From positions 558,001 to 622,000 of the forward strand of contig NZ_CP107796.1 of the NCBI RefSeq assembly GCF_036345995.1: a stretch of 64,000 nt of DNA. The letters are read 5' to 3'. The stretch is from Streptomyces sp. NBC_00557 (GTDB lineage Bacteria > Actinomycetota > Actinomycetes > Streptomycetales > Streptomycetaceae). Position 1 is the stretch's first letter. The number at the start of each line of letters is the position of its first letter. Below, piece after piece: positions 9,421 through 20,287 of the stretch. A program made the position numbers and the translations under genes. The notes below the pieces were generated by a model. That model saw only the letters and a program-made list of their open reading frames with translations. It ran no database searches and had not been told where the DNA came from.

Positions 9421-9543
9421 TCAGCCCTGGCGCGCCTTGAAGCGCGGGTTCTTCTTGTTCACGACGAAGACCACACCGCGGCGGCGCACCACCTGGGCGC
9501 CGGGCCTGGACTTCAGCGAGCGCAGGGACGCGCGTACTTTCAT
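9421..9543 (-). CDS. rpmJ: Ribosomal protein bL36, zinc-free paralogue
   Basis: Forty residues: [20 protein letters not shown] followed by [20 protein letters not shown]. This is bL36 of the class lacking the zinc-binding Cys/His residues. Such paralogues are known to replace the zinc form when zinc is scarce, usually under Zur control. It lies 77 bp downstream of the bL33 gene on the same strand, so the two probably form one transcript. A ribosome site (GAGGA) precedes the ATG. Confidence 0.93.
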   Translation of the reverse strand: MKVRASLRSLKSRPGAQVVRRRGVVFVVNKKNPRFKARQG

Positions 9544-9620
9544 GACTGGGTTCTCCTCGTCCTCGGAGGCACACGGCGGTCGGCCGCGGACCGGGGTGGT
9601 GGGAAGGTCCGGCGGCGTGG

Positions 9621-9785
9621 TCAGCGTTCCTCGCGGAACGCGACGTGCCGGCCGGCGACCGGGTCGTACTTGCGCAGGACGAGCCGGTCGGGGTCGTTCT
9701 GACGGTTCTTGCGCGTCACGTAGGTGACGCCGGTCCCGGCGGTCGACTTCAGCCTGACGACGGGACGCACGGTGCTGCGTGCCAT
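9621..9785 (-). CDS. rpmG: Ribosomal protein bL33, zinc-free paralogue
   Basis: Fifty-four residues starting [19 protein letters not shown], with the family signature [20 protein letters not shown] and ending HVAFREER. No CxxC pairs are present, so this is the zinc-independent form. GGGAG precedes the ATG at a normal distance. It leads a probable two-gene unit with the bL36 gene. I see no clear Zur box upstream (TGAAAATGATTTTCA-like); a weak dyad lies at about 9827-9843. Confidence 0.93.
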   Translation of the reverse strand: MARSTVRPVVRLKSTAGTGVTYVTRKNRQNDPDRLVLRKYDPVAGRHVAFREER

Positions 9786-9924
9786 GAGGATCTCCCTTCA
9801 CCGACACCCCGGAATTGGCCCGAGCATGTCAGCGATGGTCATAACGCCGCCGAGGGCTCCGGCATTCCCGCGGCTGCTGGTGACCACGCCTCGGCTCCGC
9901 GGGGGGGACGTCCGGGTGCCGCCG

Positions 9925-11001
9925 TCAGGCGGCCCGGCGCTGCCGCCTGATCGGCGCCCCGACCCGGTGCAGATGGGTGAGGGCCTCGCGGTAGGACTGG
10001 ATCAGCCCGGTCTCGTGGTACGGCACGCCGATCTCCGCGCAGTACGCGCGGACGATGACCCGGGCCCGACGGAGATGGGGCGTGGGCATGCTCGGGAAGA
10101 GGTGGTGCTCGATCTGGTGGTTGAGCCCGCCCAGCAGGACGTCGGTGAGCCGTCCGCCACGGACGTTGCGGGAGGTGAGGACCTGGCGGCGCAGGAAGTC
10201 GGGCCGCTCCTCACCGGTGAGGGTGGGCATGCCCTTGTGGTTCGGGGCGAACGTACAGCCGAGGTAGACGCCGAAGAGGCACTGGTGCACGGCGAGGAAC
10301 GCGACCGCCTTGCCGGGCGAGAGCACCAGGAACAGCACGGAGACATAGGCCGCGAGGTGCAGCAGGAGCAGACCGGCCTCCAGGCCCCGGTGTTTCATCG
10401 CCCGCGAGCGCAGCGCCCGCAGGCTCGCCACGTGCAGGTTGAAGCCCTCCAGGGTGAGCAGCGGGAAGAACAGCCAGGCCTGGTGGCCGCCGATGAGCCG
10501 GGCGAGGCCGCTGCTCTCGCGGGCCTGGCCGGTGGACCACACCAGGATGTCCGGGGCGACGTCCGGGTCGAGGTCCTCGTGGTTGGGGTTGGCGTGGTGG
10601 CGGGTGTGCTTGTTCATCCACCAGCCGTAGCTCATGCCGATCCCCAGGTTGCCGAACAGCCGGCCCCACGTCTCGCTCGGCCGGCCGCGCCGGAACACCT
10701 GACGATGTGCCAGATCGTGGGCCACCAGGGCGACTTGGCCGGACATGAAGGCGAGGAAGGCGGCCACCGACAGCTGCCACCAGGTGTCGCCGAGCGCCAG
10801 GAAGGCGCCCCAGCCGCCCGCCAGCAGCGCGCTCACCAGGGTGAGCCGTGCCGTGTAGTAGCCGGGGCGCCGCTTCATCAGTCCCGCCTCGGCGACCCGA
10901 CGGGACAGCCGGGCGAAGTCGCTGCCGGCTGCGGAGCCTGACGTGCGGGAACGGGCGGCCGGCGCCTCGTCGGTGACCGGGGCCTGCGTGGAAAGGGTCA
11001 T
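9925..11001 (-). CDS. Membrane fatty acid desaturase (acyl-CoA/lipid desaturase)
   Basis: A 358-residue integral membrane di-iron enzyme. The three histidine boxes are all present: HDLAH at 95-99, HTRHH at 132-136 and HQIEHH at 295-300. Hydrophobic pairs lie between them. The last box with Q before HH is typical of front-end or delta-5/delta-6/delta-9-like desaturases of actinobacteria, which act on membrane lipid or CoA-linked acyl chains and need a reductase. There is no cytochrome b5 domain, and no reductase gene adjoins it. The start at 11001 is an ATG, with residues 1-28 probably disordered. Confidence 0.93.
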   Translation of the reverse strand: MTLSTQAPVTDEAPAARSRTSGSAAGSDFARLSRRVAEAGLMKRRPGYYTARLTLVSALLAGGWGAFLALGDTWWQLSVAAFLAFMSGQVALVAHDLAHRQVFRRGRPSETWGRLFGNLGIGMSYGWWMNKHTRHHANPNHEDLDPDVAPDILVWSTGQARESSGLARLIGGHQAWLFFPLLTLEGFNLHVASLRALRSRAMKHRGLEAGLLLLHLAAYVSVLFLVLSPGKAVAFLAVHQCLFGVYLGCTFAPNHKGMPTLTGEERPDFLRRQVLTSRNVRGGRLTDVLLGGLNHQIEHHLFPSMPTPHLRRARVIVRAYCAEIGVPYHETGLIQSYREALTHLHRVGAPIRRQRRAA

Positions 11002-11127
11002 GCCGTCGAGTCTCGGCGCGCCCGCCCGGCCGGAACAGCCGGTCAGTCACCGGAGCGGCCGGGGGCTTCCCCCACGGCGGCGCGGGGTGCTGCCCCCACT
11101 GCCGGCCGCTGACCTGCGCGTTCCCGG

Positions 11128-12126
11128 TCAGTTCCGGGCGAGGAGTTCCAGGGTGTCGATCACGCGGTTGGAGAAGCCCCACTCGTTGTCGTACCAGGCG
11201 ACCACCTTGATGTGCCGGCCGTCGACGCGGGTGAGGGCCGAGTCGAAGACCGAGGAGGCCGGGTTGCCGGTGATGTCGGAGGACACGAGCGGGTCGTCCG
11301 AGTACTCCAGGATGCCGGCGAGCGGGCCCTCGGCCGCGGCGCGGTAGGCGGCCAGGACGTCATCGCGGGTGACGTCGCGCGCGACGGTCGTGTTCAGTTC
11401 CACGATGGAGCCGACCGGCACCGGCACGCGGATCGAGTCGCCGGACAGTTTGCCGTCGAGGTTCGGCAGCACGAGACCGATGGCCTTCGCCGCGCCGGTC
11501 GTGGTCGGCACGATGTTGACGGCGGCGGCGCGGGCGCGGCGGGCGTCGCGGTGCGGGCCGTCCTGGAGGTTCTGCTCCTGGGTGTAGGCGTGCACCGTCG
11601 TCATGAACCCGTGCTCGATACCGGCGAGTTCGTCCAGCACCGCGGCCAGCGGTGCCAGCGCGTTGGTCGTGCAGGAGGCGTTGGACACGATGGTGTGCAG
11701 CCCGGGGTCGTACGCGTCGGTGTTGACTCCGTACGCGAGCGTGACGTCGGCTCCGTCGGAGGGCGCGCTCACGAGCACCTTCCGCGCGCCCGCGTCGAGG
11801 TGTGCGCGGGCGGCCTTGGCGGAGGTGAAGCGGCCGGTGGCCTCGAGGACGATGTCCACGCCGAGGTCGGCCCAGGGCAGCCGGCCCGGCTCGCGCTCGG
11901 CGAGGACGGTGATGCGGCGGCCGTCGACGACGAGGGCGTCCCCGTCCGCGGTCACGGGGCGCCCGAGCCGGCCGGCCGTGGTGTCGAAGGCGAGCAGCCG
12001 TGCGAGGGTGGCGGGTTCGGTGAGGTCGTTCACGGCGACGACCTCGAGGTCGCTGCCGCGTTCGAGCAGTGCGCGCAGGACGTTGCGTCCGATGCGGCCG
12101 AATCCATTGATGGCGATGCGAGTCAT
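11128..12126 (-). CDS. gap: Glyceraldehyde-3-phosphate dehydrogenase, NAD type
   Basis: A 332-residue enzyme oxidising glyceraldehyde-3-phosphate to 1,3-bisphosphoglycerate. Seen: N-terminal Rossmann motif INGFGRIGRN, Asp34 (favouring NAD), catalytic SNASCTTN with Cys152, base His179 in TVHAYTQ, and the C-terminal WYDNEWGFSNRV. The ATG at 12126 is used because MTRIAINGFG is the family's normal start and GGGACGA lies upstream; the frame is open further to 12228 without support. It is 127 bp downstream of an AraC-type regulator on the same strand. The argG-regulator-gap neighbourhood resembles a second gap locus of Streptomyces rather than the gap-pgk-tpi operon. Confidence 0.96.
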   Translation of the reverse strand: MTRIAINGFGRIGRNVLRALLERGSDLEVVAVNDLTEPATLARLLAFDTTAGRLGRPVTADGDALVVDGRRITVLAEREPGRLPWADLGVDIVLEATGRFTSAKAARAHLDAGARKVLVSAPSDGADVTLAYGVNTDAYDPGLHTIVSNASCTTNALAPLAAVLDELAGIEHGFMTTVHAYTQEQNLQDGPHRDARRARAAAVNIVPTTTGAAKAIGLVLPNLDGKLSGDSIRVPVPVGSIVELNTTVARDVTRDDVLAAYRAAAEGPLAGILEYSDDPLVSSDITGNPASSVFDSALTRVDGRHIKVVAWYDNEWGFSNRVIDTLELLARN

Positions 12127-12253
12127 GAGCGGTGATCGTCCCTTCGGATCCCACGGTTCCTTCGGCTCCCCATCAGCGTCGCCCGGCGGCTCCGTTCGTG
12201 ACCGTGTCGGGAGCGCCATGGTTCGCAAGGATCACGCCAGGCTCGCGCCGGGG

Positions 12254-13210
12254 CTACTCGCCCTGGGTGAAGGTGCGCCGGTACTCGCTCGGGGTGGTGC
12301 CGAGGATCCGCTGGAAGTGGGTCCGCAGGTTGGTGCCGGTGCCGAGTCCGACATCGGCGGCGATCTGCTCGATGCTGCGCTCGGAGCGTTCGAGCAGTTC
12401 CCGGGCCAGGTCGATGCGGGCGCGCATCACCCACTGCATCGGGGTGTACCCGGTGTCCTCGACGAAGCGCCGGGAGAGCGTGCGCGGCGAGACCGCGGCG
12501 TGCCGGGCGAGCACCGCGAGGGTGAGCGGCTCGCCGAGGTGGTGCAGGGCCCACTCGCGGGTGGCGGCGAACCGTTCGCCGATCGGCTCGGGCACGCTGC
12601 GCGGCACGTACTGGGCCTGACCTCCGCTGCGATAGGGCGCGGCCACCAGGCGCCGCGCCGCGTGGTTGGACACGGCGACCCCGAGGTCCTTGCGCAGGAT
12701 GTGCAGGCACAGGTCGATGCCGGAGGCGGCGCCTGCCGACGTCAGCACGCTGCCCTCGTCGACGAAGAGGACGTCCTCGTCGACCCGGATCAGCGGATGC
12801 TTCGCGGCGAGGGCCCGGGAGTAGTGCCAGTGGGTGGTCGCGCGTCTGCCGTCGAGCAGGCCCGTGGCCGCGAGGGCGAACGCCCCGGTCGAGATGGCGG
12901 CGAGCCGGGTGCCCCGGGCGTGGGCGGCGAGCAGCGCCTCGACGACGGGCGCCGGCGGGTCCTCGCGGTCCGGGAACCGGTAGCCGGGGATGAAGGCGAT
13001 GTCCGCCCAGGCGAGCGCGTCGAGGCCGTGGGCGACGTGGTACGACAGCCCGTCGCCGCCCGTCACGAGTCCGGGCGCCGCCCCGCACACGCGCACCTCG
13101 TACGGCATGCTCGCGCGTGTCGTGAACACCTGCGCGGGGATGCCGACGTCGAGCGGCTTGGCGCCTTCGAGCACCAGGACGGCGACGCGTCGCAGACGGG
13201 GGGACGGCAT
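12254..13210 (-). CDS. AraC-family regulator with DJ-1/GATase-like N-terminal domain
   Basis: A 318-residue protein. Residues 1-180 form a DJ-1/PfpI-like (class I amidotransferase) fold starting LRRVAVLVLEGAKPLDVGIP. The usual catalytic Cys of the elbow reads AISTGAFALA, so it is probably a binding domain, not an enzyme. Residues 210-318 carry two AraC helix-turn-helix motifs (LAVLARHAAVSPRTLSRRF and ADVGLGTGTNLRTHFQR) and the closing PSEYRRTF. This architecture (FtrA/GlxA-like) usually controls neighbouring metabolic genes. The gap gene lies directly downstream. Confidence 0.92.
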   Translation of the reverse strand: MPSPRLRRVAVLVLEGAKPLDVGIPAQVFTTRASMPYEVRVCGAAPGLVTGGDGLSYHVAHGLDALAWADIAFIPGYRFPDREDPPAPVVEALLAAHARGTRLAAISTGAFALAATGLLDGRRATTHWHYSRALAAKHPLIRVDEDVLFVDEGSVLTSAGAASGIDLCLHILRKDLGVAVSNHAARRLVAAPYRSGGQAQYVPRSVPEPIGERFAATREWALHHLGEPLTLAVLARHAAVSPRTLSRRFVEDTGYTPMQWVMRARIDLARELLERSERSIEQIAADVGLGTGTNLRTHFQRILGTTPSEYRRTFTQGE

Positions 13211-13243
13211 GGGCCCCAGCGTACGAGAGGGACGGTACGACGA

Positions 13244-13276
13244 CGGGCCCCGCCGGCGGTGTACCGGCGGGGCCCG
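13244..13276. terminator. Stem-loop terminator of argG
   Basis: A perfect 13-bp stem (GGGCCCCGCCGG core) with a 7-base loop, about 30 bp past the argG stop codon on the minus strand. Confidence 0.8.
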
Positions 13277-13307
13277 CTGTCCAAGGGTGTACGGCCGTCG
13301 AGCGGGA

Positions 13308-15699
<2,392 letters not shown>

Positions 15700-15754
15700 G
15701 GACGGACGGCGCGGCCGGCCGCCGGCCCGCCCGGCGGTACCGAGGGCGGACGGC

Positions 15755-16672
15755 TCAGCCGGCCGCCAGCTCGCCCAGCAGTTTCCAGGTGCGGCGGCGG
15801 TCCGCGTCGCCGCCCAGGTCGGTCGCCGTGAACACCACCTCCGTCGCGCCGGCCTCGCGGTAGCGGCGTACCTCGGCGGCGACGGCGTCCTCGTCGCCGA
15901 TGACGGCGATGTCGGCGGCCCGGGTGCCGCCGGACAGCTCGATCACGCGCTGATAGGACGGGAACCTCTCGTAGAAGGAGAGCGTCTCGGTCGCGGCCTG
16001 TCGCACCGCCTCGACGTCGGCGGTGACCACGCCCGGCACGAAGGCGACGATCCGCGGCGCCGGCCGGCCCGCCGCCTCGGCCGCCGCGGTGACGGCGGGC
16101 ACGATGTGGTCGGCCAGGGCGCGCGGTCCCGCCAGCAGTGGCAGGATGCCGTCGGCCAGTTGGCCGGACACGCGCAGCGCCTGGGGTCCCATGGCGGCGA
16201 CCAGGACCGGCACGGGCGGCTGGTCGCCCGGTACGGAGGCGGGCAGCGGGGTGGTGGCGGTCAGCAGCTCACCGTGGAAGTCCGCGCTGCCGGTCTCCAG
16301 CAAGGGACGCAGGGCGGTGAGGAACTCGCGGAGCCGGGCGACGGGGCGTTCGTACGGGATCCCGAAGCCGGTCTCGGTGAGGTGCTTGGTGCCGAGTGCG
16401 AGCCCGAGGTGGTAGCGGCCGGCGGTGGCGGCCTGGGCCGTCTGGGCCTGCCCGGCGACGATCAGGGGGTGCCGGCCGAAGACGGGGATCGCGGCGGTGC
16501 CGACCTGCAGGCCGGGCACGTCGCGGCCGACGATCGCCGCCAGCATCGGGGAGTCGTACGAGAAGGTCTGCCCGAACCACGCCGAGCGCAGTCCGGCCCG
16601 GTGGGCCTCGCGGGCGAGATCCACGACGGTGTCGATCGGGTCCTGGTGATGGAGCGCTACACCGATGGTCAT
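15755..16672 (-). CDS. LLM-class (luciferase-like, probably F420-dependent) oxidoreductase
   Basis: A 305-residue TIM-barrel protein starting MTIGVALHHQDPIDTVVDLA. Class features are LRSAWFGQTFSYDSPMLAAI, the GTAAIPVFGRHPLIVAGQA strand-turn, and LGLALGTKHLTETGFGIPYE followed by PVARLREFLTALRPLL. These fit the TIGR-type F420-dependent enzymes of actinobacteria. The substrate is unknown. It is a single gene, convergent with the DUF427 gene. Confidence 0.88.
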   Translation of the reverse strand: MTIGVALHHQDPIDTVVDLAREAHRAGLRSAWFGQTFSYDSPMLAAIVGRDVPGLQVGTAAIPVFGRHPLIVAGQAQTAQAATAGRYHLGLALGTKHLTETGFGIPYERPVARLREFLTALRPLLETGSADFHGELLTATTPLPASVPGDQPPVPVLVAAMGPQALRVSGQLADGILPLLAGPRALADHIVPAVTAAAEAAGRPAPRIVAFVPGVVTADVEAVRQAATETLSFYERFPSYQRVIELSGGTRAADIAVIGDEDAVAAEVRRYREAGATEVVFTATDLGGDADRRRTWKLLGELAAG

Positions 16673-16862
16673 GCAGGGGCAACGGGCGGGCCGTCACCGG
16701 CATTCCGCCCGCGGTACGGCACCTGTGCCGCGTACCGGTGCCGGACCGTTGACGGACCGTCCGGCGTTTCGGCGCCGGGACCACGACGGCTTCGCCCCCG
16801 CCCTGGTCACCGGGTGGGCCGGCGGGACGAGGACGCCCGCCGGCACCGAGGGGATCCGGGGG

Positions 16863-18521
16863 TCAGCTGCCGGTCAGCAGCCGGCGTACGACATAGCCCG
16901 CGGAGTCCACGCCCGAGCTGCCGCCCTCGACGAGTGCCGCGACCGAGATGCGCGCGTTGTAGGCGGTCAGCCAGCCGTTGGTGTGGTCGCCCTCCTCCGC
17001 GGTGCCGGTCTTGGCGCCCACGCCGGCCAGTCCGCCCAGTCGCGGAGCCGCCGTACCGCTGGTGGCCACGGTGCGCATCATCGACTGCAGATACCCGGCC
17101 GTGCGGGCGGAGATGGGCCGGGACGCCGTCTGCTGGTGCTGCCCGGGCAGGATGATCGGCTGCTTGAACCCGGCGCCCCGGACGGTGGCCGCCACGGACG
17201 CCATGAACAGGGGCGTGGCCGTGACCTTGCCCTGGCCGATGAACTGGGCCGCCTGGTCGCCGCCCTGGACGTCCGGCGGGATGCTCGGGTCGGTGGTGGC
17301 GACCCCGCCGCCGATGGACCAGTTGCCCATGCCGAAGACGCTCGCCGCCTCCTCGTGCAGGGCTGAGGCGTCGCCGTTGTTCACCAGGTAGTGGAAGCCG
17401 TCCTTGATGAAGGAGGTGTTGCACGACACCGTGAACGCCTGGGCCAGGGAGGAGCCGGGGTTGGCCCGCACTCCGGAGTCGTTGTGGAACAGCTGGCTGT
17501 TGGCCGTCAGCGAGTCGGTGCAGGGAGCCGGGCTGTTGGGCGTGAGTCCGGCCTTGTCGAAGAGGGCCGCCGAGGTGATGATCTTCATCGTGGAGCCGGG
17601 CGACTTGATGCCGTTGATGGCGATGTCCCCGTCGTCGCCCGAGTGTGCGAGGGCGAGGATGTGACCGTTGCGCCAGTCGAGCGCGACCGTCCCGGCGGGC
17701 TTCTGCTGCAGGTGGGCGTCGTTCACCGCCCGCTCGGCCACCGTCTGCAGGCCGGCGTCGATGGTCGTCCGCACCAGCGCCGGGCGGCCCTTGACGAAGA
17801 CCTTCAGCGTCTTCACGCCGGCGCCGCTGCCGTCGACCACGGCCACGCCCGTGCCGGGCTTGCCGCCCGTGGGCTCGGCGTGCTCGCCGATCGTGGCCGC
17901 GATGTCCCTGAGTGAGGTGAAGCCGGACAGATCGGTCTTGCCGTCGCTCGCGACGACCTTCGCGGGCGTGGCGTCGGACGGCAGCGTGCCCGCGGTCAGC
18001 GACTGGTCGTCACCCAGGCCCGGGTAGAGCACCGAGTTGTTCCAGTGGACCGCCGAGCGGCCGTTGGTGCTCTTCAGCACGGCCACCGCGCTCGGGTAGC
18101 TCCAGGTGCCGCCCGCGACCTGAGCGGTGACGTCGAAGGTGACCTTGGTGGCGCCCGGCGTCACCGACGAGGGACCCACGGACACGACGTGGGTGAACGA
18201 CAGCTTCTTCAGGTGCAGTCCGTCGGCGTACGCCCGCAGCGCCTGGGAGGCGGTGGCGGGTACGTCGGTGTCGCCCGCCGCGCCGTCCAGGTGCCGACGG
18301 GACCAGTCGTCCAGGAAGGCACGGGCTCGCTTCACCGCCTCGGCGTCCGAGGGCGGTGTGCTCGACACGGCCGACGAGTCGAAAACGCGCGCGTCCTGGG
18401 AGTCTCCGCCATCCGCAGAGCCCGAGGTCAGGCCGTGCACGATGTTGTAGGTACCGAGTCCCCCGAGGGCGAGCAGCGCGGTGCAGGTACCGGCGAGGCC
18501 GATCTTCACAGCTCTGTTCAT
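16863..18521 (-). CDS. Class B penicillin-binding protein with NTF2/MecA-like N-terminal domain
   Basis: A 552-residue membrane-anchored D,D-transpeptidase. An N-terminal signal anchor covers residues 6-30. An NTF2-like (MecA_N) domain follows at about 60-180, then a linker/dimer region, and the transpeptidase domain with SPGSTMK (Ser310, Lys313), SCN (366-368) and KTGT (504-507). All catalytic motifs are intact. It probably cross-links peptidoglycan in a specialised setting. MecA_N-bearing PBPs are often low-affinity for beta-lactams, so a resistance or sporulation role is possible but not shown. Monocistronic. Confidence 0.93.
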   Translation of the reverse strand: MNRAVKIGLAGTCTALLALGGLGTYNIVHGLTSGSADGGDSQDARVFDSSAVSSTPPSDAEAVKRARAFLDDWSRRHLDGAAGDTDVPATASQALRAYADGLHLKKLSFTHVVSVGPSSVTPGATKVTFDVTAQVAGGTWSYPSAVAVLKSTNGRSAVHWNNSVLYPGLGDDQSLTAGTLPSDATPAKVVASDGKTDLSGFTSLRDIAATIGEHAEPTGGKPGTGVAVVDGSGAGVKTLKVFVKGRPALVRTTIDAGLQTVAERAVNDAHLQQKPAGTVALDWRNGHILALAHSGDDGDIAINGIKSPGSTMKIITSAALFDKAGLTPNSPAPCTDSLTANSQLFHNDSGVRANPGSSLAQAFTVSCNTSFIKDGFHYLVNNGDASALHEEAASVFGMGNWSIGGGVATTDPSIPPDVQGGDQAAQFIGQGKVTATPLFMASVAATVRGAGFKQPIILPGQHQQTASRPISARTAGYLQSMMRTVATSGTAAPRLGGLAGVGAKTGTAEEGDHTNGWLTAYNARISVAALVEGGSSGVDSAGYVVRRLLTGS

Positions 18522-18586
18522 GCCAAGGATCGTATGTACGTTCCATGTAAGCGCGTGTCGATCTCCGGTGGATCGTTACCGGAACG

Positions 18587-19174
18587 TCAAGCAAGGGCGC
18601 CGGGAACGCGCAACTCCGAGGCCACCGCCTTCAGTTCGGTCAGCGACTCCCGGATCAGCTGCCGCATCGGGCGTTCCTCGCCCGGCGCGATCCACCGTTC
18701 GAAGGCGACCTTGAACACGGCGACCCCCGCCTCGGCGGCCAGACTCGCGGCCGGCTCGGCGACGCCGCGTCCGCGCAGGGTGCCGGCGAGCGCGGACGCC
18801 ATCGACGCGAGTTTGATCAGCTCCCGCTCCCGCAGTTCCGCGTGCGCCGTGATCACGGCATGCCGCCGGCGCGCGTGCTCACGCCGGTCGGTGAACACCT
18901 CGGCGACGGAGTCCAGTCCGGCGGCCAGCGCGTCGAGCGGTGCGGCGGACGGCGGCGCGTCGGCGACCGTCCGCACGATGAGCGCCTCCAGATCGGCGGA
19001 GCCGGAGAAGAGCACCTCCCGCTTGTCGGCGTAGTGGCGGAAGAACGTGCGCTCCGTGAGCCCGGCCCGCTTGGCGATCTCCGCCACGGTCGTCTGCTCG
19101 TACCCGTGCTCCGCGTACAGCTCCAGTGCGGCCTTGGCCAAGCGTCCGCGCGCGTCCGGCTGCCATCTACCCAT
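18587..19174 (-). CDS. TetR-family repressor
   Basis: A 195-residue protein with an N-terminal helix-turn-helix (about 10-55: LELYAEHGYEQTTVAEIAKR, then AGLTERTFFRHYADKREVLF) and an all-helical ligand domain. It is divergent from the epimerase gene, with a perfect 17-bp palindrome between them, so it very likely represses that gene and possibly itself. The ligand is unknown. Confidence 0.94.
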   Translation of the reverse strand: MGRWQPDARGRLAKAALELYAEHGYEQTTVAEIAKRAGLTERTFFRHYADKREVLFSGSADLEALIVRTVADAPPSAAPLDALAAGLDSVAEVFTDRREHARRRHAVITAHAELRERELIKLASMASALAGTLRGRGVAEPAASLAAEAGVAVFKVAFERWIAPGEERPMRQLIRESLTELKAVASELRVPGALA

Positions 19175-19200
19175 GCCGCGATCCTACCGGGATGACAGCG

Positions 19201-19239
19201 ACTGACATCAGGTGTAGCGTCTATGTCAGTCACTGACAT
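19201..19239. promoter_or_regulatory. TetR operator: perfect palindrome plus extra half site
   Basis: ATGTCAGTCACTGACAT (19223-19239) is a perfect 17-bp palindrome. A third ACTGACAT half site lies at 19201-19208. The block sits just before the epimerase start and 27-65 bp from the TetR start. Confidence 0.85.
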
Positions 19240-19258
19240 CGAGTGTCTGGGGTCTTCC

Positions 19259-20182
19259 ATGCGCATCTTCGTCACCGGCGCCTCCGGCTGGATCGGATCC
19301 GCCCTCGTACCCGAGCTCCTCGACGCCGGCCACCAGGTCGTCGGGCTCGCCCGCTCCGAGGCCTCCGCCGCCGCGCTCGTCGCGGCGGGCGCGGAGCCCG
19401 TGCGCGGCACCGTCGACGATCTCGACGTGCTCCGGGACACGGCCGCCGCGTCGGACGCCGTGATTCACCTCGCCTTCAAGCACGACATCGCCTTCAGCGG
19501 CGACTTCAAGGGCGCCGCCGAGGCCGACCGCCGCGCCGTCGACGCCTTCGGCGCCGCGCTGGCAGGCAGCGACCGTCCCTTCGTCCTGGCCTCCGGCCTG
19601 GCCGGCCTCGCGACCGGGCGGACGGCGACCGAGCAGGACATGCCCACCGTGGACGGCTCACACTTCTCGATCCGCGCCGCGACGGCACAGCAGGTGCTGT
19701 CGTTCGCCGAGCGCGGTGTCCGTTCCTCCGTGGTCCGGCTCTCGCCGACCTGCCACGGCGACGGGGACAACGGATTCATGGCGGCGCTGGTCGCCACCGC
19801 CCGCGCCAAGGGTGTCTCCGGCTACATCGGCGACGGCGCCAACCGCTGGCCCGCCGTCCACCGACTCGACGCCGCGCACCTGTTCCGCCTGGCCGTCGAG
19901 CGGGCCCCGGCGGGTTCCGTGCTGCACGGGGTCGCCGAGGAGGGCGTCGCGATCCGCGATGTCGCCGAGGTGATCGGCCGGCACCTCGACGTGCCGGTGG
20001 TCTCCGTGGCGCCGGAGGACGCGCCTGAGCACTTCGGCTGGCTGGCCGGGGTCGTCGGCCTCGACTTCGCGGCGTCGAGCACGCTGACCCGCGAACTGCT
20101 GGACTGGAAGCCGGCTCACCCGGGCCTTCTCGAGGACCTCGAGAAGGGGCACTACTTCCGGGCCCCGGCCGACGCCGCCTGA
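19259..20182 (+). CDS. NAD(P)-dependent epimerase / extended SDR-like oxidoreductase
   Basis: A 307-residue Rossmann protein. MRIFVTGASGWIGSALVPEL gives the TGxxGxxG nucleotide site right at the N-terminus; an acidic/hydrophobic strand and SDAVIHLAFKHD follow. The normal catalytic YxxxK is not obvious (SHFSIRAATAQQV occupies that region), so activity may be atypical. The start at 19259 is preferred over an in-frame ATG at 19223 because that ATG lies inside the TetR palindrome and the family starts at the nucleotide-binding strand. The divergent TetR gene is the likely regulator. Confidence 0.9.
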   Translation: MRIFVTGASGWIGSALVPELLDAGHQVVGLARSEASAAALVAAGAEPVRGTVDDLDVLRDTAAASDAVIHLAFKHDIAFSGDFKGAAEADRRAVDAFGAALAGSDRPFVLASGLAGLATGRTATEQDMPTVDGSHFSIRAATAQQVLSFAERGVRSSVVRLSPTCHGDGDNGFMAALVATARAKGVSGYIGDGANRWPAVHRLDAAHLFRLAVERAPAGSVLHGVAEEGVAIRDVAEVIGRHLDVPVVSVAPEDAPEHFGWLAGVVGLDFAASSTLTRELLDWKPAHPGLLEDLEKGHYFRAPADAA

Positions 20183-20287
20183 CGGGGACTCGCCGTGCCC
20201 CGCTCGACGCCGGACGCGCCCCCCTTCGTTGCGCCCTGCTCGGAGGCCGAGTCGAGCCCGCCGTGAAGATGGCGTCGGGTGACGGGT

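Noticed and set aside
9827..9843. ATGTCAGCGATGGTCAT as a Zur box for rpmG-rpmJ
   Set aside because: Pairing is poor and it does not resemble the AT-rich Zur consensus.
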